From: Variovorax sp. dw_308
GTDB lineage: Bacteria > Pseudomonadota > Gammaproteobacteria > Burkholderiales > Burkholderiaceae_C
Direction of reading: 5' to 3'
DNA length: 64,000 nucleotides
Assembly (NCBI RefSeq): GCF_019207085.1
Contig: NZ_JAATOM010000012.1
Coordinates: forward strand, 1 to 64,000
In this document: positions 60,753 to 64,000 of the stretch, in pieces
Numbering within the stretch: the first letter of the stretch is position 1
How the letters are laid out: each line of letters begins with the position of its first letter
Translations under genes and position numbers: made by a program
The notes under the pieces: generated by a model
The model's database searches: none
What the model saw: the letters and a program-made list of their open reading frames with translations, nothing else
What the model was told of the DNA's origin: nothing

Positions 60753-61303
60753 GCGGCACCTCCCGCGCGCCGTTCGCGCGCCGGCCCCATGCGTCGCGCT
60801 CCCCGCACCAGCAAGGCCAGTGTCGCCACCCCGCCGAAGGCCCAGCCCGCGATCGCTTTCCAATCGCGTCCGTTTGCAGCGGCGTCCTCATGCGCGTCGG
60901 CGTGAATGTCCAGTTCGCCCGCGAGCAGGTCGGACTCGTTGCCAACCCCGACGCCGGCAATGACCGACAACACGCCCGCCCGCGGCTGCGCGGCCAGCGT
61001 GGCCTCGAACTCGCCTTCGCCGTGCGGCTCAGCCTTCAACTTGACGCCATCGATCTCGAGGTCGAGCCGGGCATCCTTCACCGGGCTGTTGTCGGCAAAG
61101 CGGTCGAGGTACAGCGTCAGGTGCTTGCCGTTCAGCACGCCGACCAGTTCGAAAGTGTCGGAGACGGCGGCAAAGCGCGGCGAGGCCGGGCCGGCGGCGG
61201 CGGACGACGCATTGCCGTGGTCATGGCCGTCGCTGGCCGCTGCGGGGCCGGTCGCCAGCAGCATGGCCGCGAGGCTCCATGTGAAGAAGAAATTCGGTGT
61301 CAT
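60749..61303 (-). CDS. Membrane-anchored periplasmic protein of the metal-efflux cluster
   Basis: ATG 61303 gives 184 residues. It has a signal peptide (TWSLAAMLLATGPAAA), a His-containing stretch (DGHDHGNASS), a beta-rich domain (about 45-130; TFELVGVLNGKHLTLYLDRF and KLKAEPHGEGEFEATL) and a C-terminal membrane helix (about 150-168, AIAGWAFGGVATLALLVRG) with a basic end. I do not know its function. The beta-rich part resembles N-terminal domains of some CzcB proteins, so it could be a split sensor or carrier part. It overlaps the adaptor gene. Confidence 0.7.
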   Translation of the reverse strand: MTPNFFFTWSLAAMLLATGPAAASDGHDHGNASSAAAGPASPRFAAVSDTFELVGVLNGKHLTLYLDRFADNSPVKDARLDLEIDGVKLKAEPHGEGEFEATLAAQPRAGVLSVIAGVGVGNESDLLAGELDIHADAHEDAAANGRDWKAIAGWAFGGVATLALLVRGARRMGPARERRAGGAA

Positions 61304-61343
61304 GGGAAAGCTTTCGTATTCGGGGGATGGATGTAGCGATGCG

Positions 61344-62639
61344 TCATTCGGGCAGCAGGCCCAGCGCCTGGCGCCATTGCGAGATGGCGGCTGCGAGTTC
61401 GATGCGTGCGCTCGCGGCCTGGCGCTGTGCTTCGACCGCCTCGGCCTCGATGCGCAGGCGCGTGGGCAAGTCGCTCTCGCCCATGCGGAATGACTTCTCG
61501 AAGAAGCCGCGCGATTCGTTCGCCAGCCGGGCGCGCCGTTCGGCAGCCGCCACCAGTGCTCGTGCCGAGCCCACGCGTTGGCGCGATGCCTCGTACTCGG
61601 CCGCGAGGCGTTTGCGCTCCAGCGCCAGCTGCGCCTGCAACTCGATAGCTTCGGCCTGGACGCTCGCCGTACGGGCCGATTCGCGGCTGCCCGCGCCAAA
61701 TGGAATGCGCAGTGCCAGCGTGATGGACGGGTCGTAGCGTTCGTTGCGCAGGTGGCGCTCGCGCGTCGCCGCGATCAGCAACTCGGGGTTGGCACGCGTG
61801 CGCACGGCGCTCAATGCAGCATTGCGGTCGGCAACGGCCACACGATGCTGCAGGTCCTGGATCGCAGGGTGCGCGGCGGCGTCGGGGGGCCCTGGATCGT
61901 TTGGCGGTTCGGGCTCGGCGGCAAGCTGCGCTGCACCGGCGGGCTGCGTTGCGCTGGATGCGGTCGGCGGGGTTCCGGCCATCGCGACGCGCAATTGCTG
62001 CGCAGCGCTCGCACCGGCTGCCTGCGCGCGTGCTGCTGCGGCCTCGGCGGCAGCCACTGCGCCATCGGCCTGGTGCTGGTCGGCACGCGCAAGGTCGCCG
62101 GCTTTCACGCGCCGTTCCACATCCGCGGCCAGCAGTCGAGCGTTGGTCAGTTGATCGCGCGCCAGATCGACGTCGACCTGTGCCCGCTGCCATTGCCACC
62201 ACGCCTCGCGCAGCACGCCGGCCAAGCGCAGCCGGGCCGCGAGCGCGCGGCTCTCGACACCTGCGGCCTCGGCATCCGCAAGCGCACTACTGCTGGAACG
62301 CTCACGGGGCAGCCACAGCGGGATGGCCACGCCGACCTCCAGTTCGCGCGCGCCGAGGTCCCGGTTGAACCGGTCGGTCTTGTTCGAGATGGCAAGCGCT
62401 GGCGGCTCAGGCGTCCAGGCTTGTGCGGCGTCCTGCCGGGCCCTGGCAGCGTCGTGGCGCAAACGCAATGCTGCTGCTTCGGGTTGGCGCGACCATGCGG
62501 CCTCGAAGGCCTGTCGCAGCGTCGTCGCCGCAGGCTCGATCGTGCGCGGTTGCGCGGCAGCGCCAGCCCCGCAAAGGATGGCCAGCGCGATCGCGTGAAC
62601 GCGCACGAGGCCCAGTAGTCTTCGTTTTCTTCGGTGCAT
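61344..62639 (-). CDS. Outer-membrane efflux channel (TolC/CzcC family)
   Basis: The 431-residue product has a signal peptide (HAIALAILCGAGAAAQ) and two OEP repeats of coiled helices and beta strands: AISNKTDRFNRDLGARELEV with AIPLWLPRERSSSS in the first and SITLALRIPFGAGSRESA in the second. It forms the trimeric exit duct for the RND pump. An Ala/Pro-rich linker (about 225-260) lies between the repeats. The linker is long for the family. Confidence 0.9.
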   Translation of the reverse strand: MHRRKRRLLGLVRVHAIALAILCGAGAAAQPRTIEPAATTLRQAFEAAWSRQPEAAALRLRHDAARARQDAAQAWTPEPPALAISNKTDRFNRDLGARELEVGVAIPLWLPRERSSSSALADAEAAGVESRALAARLRLAGVLREAWWQWQRAQVDVDLARDQLTNARLLAADVERRVKAGDLARADQHQADGAVAAAEAAAARAQAAGASAAQQLRVAMAGTPPTASSATQPAGAAQLAAEPEPPNDPGPPDAAAHPAIQDLQHRVAVADRNAALSAVRTRANPELLIAATRERHLRNERYDPSITLALRIPFGAGSRESARTASVQAEAIELQAQLALERKRLAAEYEASRQRVGSARALVAAAERRARLANESRGFFEKSFRMGESDLPTRLRIEAEAVEAQRQAASARIELAAAISQWRQALGLLPE

Positions 62640-62784
62640 CCGATCCTCCGGTGAAGTTGAAACTCACGAGAGATCGGCGAGGTGCGATCGATAGGATCGC
62701 CACGCACGGCATACGCCAGCGCGACGCGCGGCTCAGTGCCGTGCGCGAACGGTGCTCAGGGAATGTGAGGTGCCGCCCCGCCGA

Positions 62785-63120
62785 TCAGGCGAGGCGTGCC
62801 CATTTCGGGCGATCGGGCGGAGATGCAGGCGGCGCACGCAGCGCCGCCCGGGACCACGGCGCGGGCTGGCCGGCACCGGCACGATGGCCATCGGAAACAA
62901 CCAGCAGAAGCATCGCGCCAGGGCTGTGGCAATGGTCGCAGTGGGCTTCGGATGCGCCCGCATTCGAACCACCTTGATCGTCGTCATGGTGCGCGTCCAC
63001 ATGGTGGGCCACATGCGCCGGGCGTTCGATGGGCTCATCGCCGCAATAGGCGGCCGCCGCGCTCCAGCTCGACAGGAGCGGGAGGAGAACCAGCATGAAC
63101 AGGGAGAGCCAGCGACGCAT
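62785..63120 (-). CDS. CzcI-like metal-resistance protein
   Basis: ATG 63120 gives 111 residues; longer open sequence upstream is His/Arg shadow of the EamA tail. The N-terminus MRRWLSLFMLVLLPLLSSWS followed by AAAAYCGDE is the pattern of CzcI, a small exported protein first in czcICBA operons and thought to be regulatory. The mature part is rich in His and Asp (AHHVDAHHDDDQGG) with a CDHCH motif. This supports a zinc/cadmium/cobalt-type system. Confidence 0.75.
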   Translation of the reverse strand: MRRWLSLFMLVLLPLLSSWSAAAAYCGDEPIERPAHVAHHVDAHHDDDQGGSNAGASEAHCDHCHSPGAMLLLVVSDGHRAGAGQPAPWSRAALRAPPASPPDRPKWARLA

Positions 63121-63217
63121 CGCGGGCGAGTCTAGCAGCGCGATGATTGCCCTTGCCTCGCCCACGGGAGATGTGCGCTCGCTCGAGGGGGTGTGGTCAA
63201 CAGCAGCCACCCCTTGC

Positions 63218-64000
63218 TCAATGCGGGTGCCGGTGATGCGCATCGGGGAAATGCGGGTGCGCGTGTTCCAGCGGCTCGTGGCGATGCCAATGCGAGTGAC
63301 GCGCGCCCTCCTCGATGCCCGGCGGATGCGGATGCTGGTGGTGCGCGTCATGCTCATGCGCGTGCTCGTGTTCCATGGCCTCGTGGACATGGGCGTGCGC
63401 GTGGTCCTCGCTCAGGTGCAGCCAGACGCCGATGCCCATCAGGAGGCCGGCCGCCAGCAAGCGCGCATCGACGGCTTCACCCAGCATCGCCACGGCCACC
63501 AATGCGCCAAAAAAGGGTGCCACCGAAAAATAGGCGCCGGTTCGCGCGGTGCCCAGGTGCCGCAGGCTCACGACAAACAACGCAAGGCTCAGCCCGTAGG
63601 CCAGGAAGCCCAGCGTCATGGCACCGGCCACCAGAGCCGCGGACGGCAGCGCAGCGCCCATCGCGAAGGCCAGCGACAGGTTGACGACGCCGGCAGCGAG
63701 GCCCTTGACCGACGCGATCCACATCGCGTCGTTGAGCGAGACCTTCCGGGTCAGGTTGTTGTCGACGGCCCATGCAAGGCAAGCACCCAGCACCAGCAAC
63801 GCGGGCCATGCATCGCCGAAGCTCGCCTCGCCCGGCCAGCTCAGGACCAAGGCGCCGATCACGATGCACAGCATGCCGAGCGCAATGCGCCGGTCGAAGT
63901 TCTCCCGGAAGGCAAACCAGGCAAGCAACGCGGTGAACACGCCTTCGGCATTCAGCAGCAGGGACGCACCGGATGCCGGCAAGCGCGAGAGCCCCAGCAT
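63218..64000 (-). CDS. EamA/DMT-family transporter with histidine-rich tail (5' end beyond the window)
   Basis: The last 260 residues of a drug/metabolite-type transporter lie here; the frame is open to the right edge, so the N-terminal half is missing. About seven membrane segments are visible, including LCIVIGALVLSWPGEAS and LLAAGLLMGIGVWLHLSED. The C-terminal 60 residues are extremely His-rich (HAHAHVHEAMEHEHAHEHDA), a metal-binding type tail unusual for this family. Lying directly upstream of the CzcI-like gene, it probably takes part in metal handling. Confidence 0.85.
   Translation of the reverse strand: MLGLSRLPASGASLLLNAEGVFTALLAWFAFRENFDRRIALGMLCIVIGALVLSWPGEASFGDAWPALLVLGACLAWAVDNNLTRKVSLNDAMWIASVKGLAAGVVNLSLAFAMGAALPSAALVAGAMTLGFLAYGLSLALFVVSLRHLGTARTGAYFSVAPFFGALVAVAMLGEAVDARLLAAGLLMGIGVWLHLSEDHAHAHVHEAMEHEHAHEHDAHHQHPHPPGIEEGARHSHWHRHEPLEHAHPHFPDAHHRHPH

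Overview
The window looks like chromosome of a high-GC betaproteobacterium in the order Burkholderiales, most likely Comamonadaceae (Variovorax-like). The basis is the housekeeping synteny (cysS, a DNA glycosylase, accA, tilS, lysC, tRNA-Ser; glyA-nrdR; ribD-ribE-ribBA-ribH-nusB; ybgC-tolQRA), the strong G/C bias at third codon positions and the protein style. No database search was run; names rest on motifs and context.

Bases 1-16215 are accessory DNA. From about 16040 down to 3165 nearly everything is on the minus strand. A P4-type tyrosine integrase lies beside the 3' end of a tRNA-Ser(GCU) gene (16216-16308). It is followed by small phage-type genes, an AlpA-like regulator, winged-helix proteins, a replication-type protein whose gene carries four iteron-like repeats, a DUF3102 protein, several unknowns and a lambda-type tape measure protein. 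No capsid, portal, terminase, tail-tube or lysis gene is visible, so this is either a heavily deleted prophage or a phage satellite. A diverged copy of the tRNA 3' end next to a strong terminator (2597-2650) is a candidate left junction, giving an element of about 13.6 kb. Further left, in lower-GC DNA, lie a HEPN-like gene, a lipoprotein gene and a two-gene module paralogous to one inside the element, which suggests two related elements side by side.

Bases 16216-36000 are core genome. On the minus strand are lysC, tilS, accA, a 3-methyladenine-type DNA glycosylase and cysS. On the plus strand are a TPR protein, two cyclophilins, lpxH and mtfA. Then come, on the minus strand, a lipoprotein, a large DUF349 protein and a DUF748/AsmA-like envelope protein, followed on the plus strand by a lytic transglycosylase, glyA under a ZTP (pfl) riboswitch, and nrdR.

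Bases 36160-42438 are a type IV pilus minor-pilin operon (GspH/FimT-like, pilV, pilW, pilX, pilY1, pilE), with every gene overlapping the next or nearly so. It runs on into the riboflavin operon (ribD, ribE, a ribBA whose cyclohydrolase half looks inactive, ribH), nusB, an aminotransferase carrying a repeat-like in-frame insert, ybgC and tolQRA, without tolB or pal. The convergent dnaE gene follows.

Bases 54374-64000 hold a small membrane protein, trhO, a 460-base gap with a long imperfect inverted repeat, and a minus-strand heavy-metal efflux cluster: CzcI-like protein, outer-membrane factor, small membrane-anchored periplasmic protein, membrane-fusion protein, RND pump and a small periplasmic protein. 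It is preceded by a DMT/EamA transporter with a histidine-rich tail that runs off the right edge.
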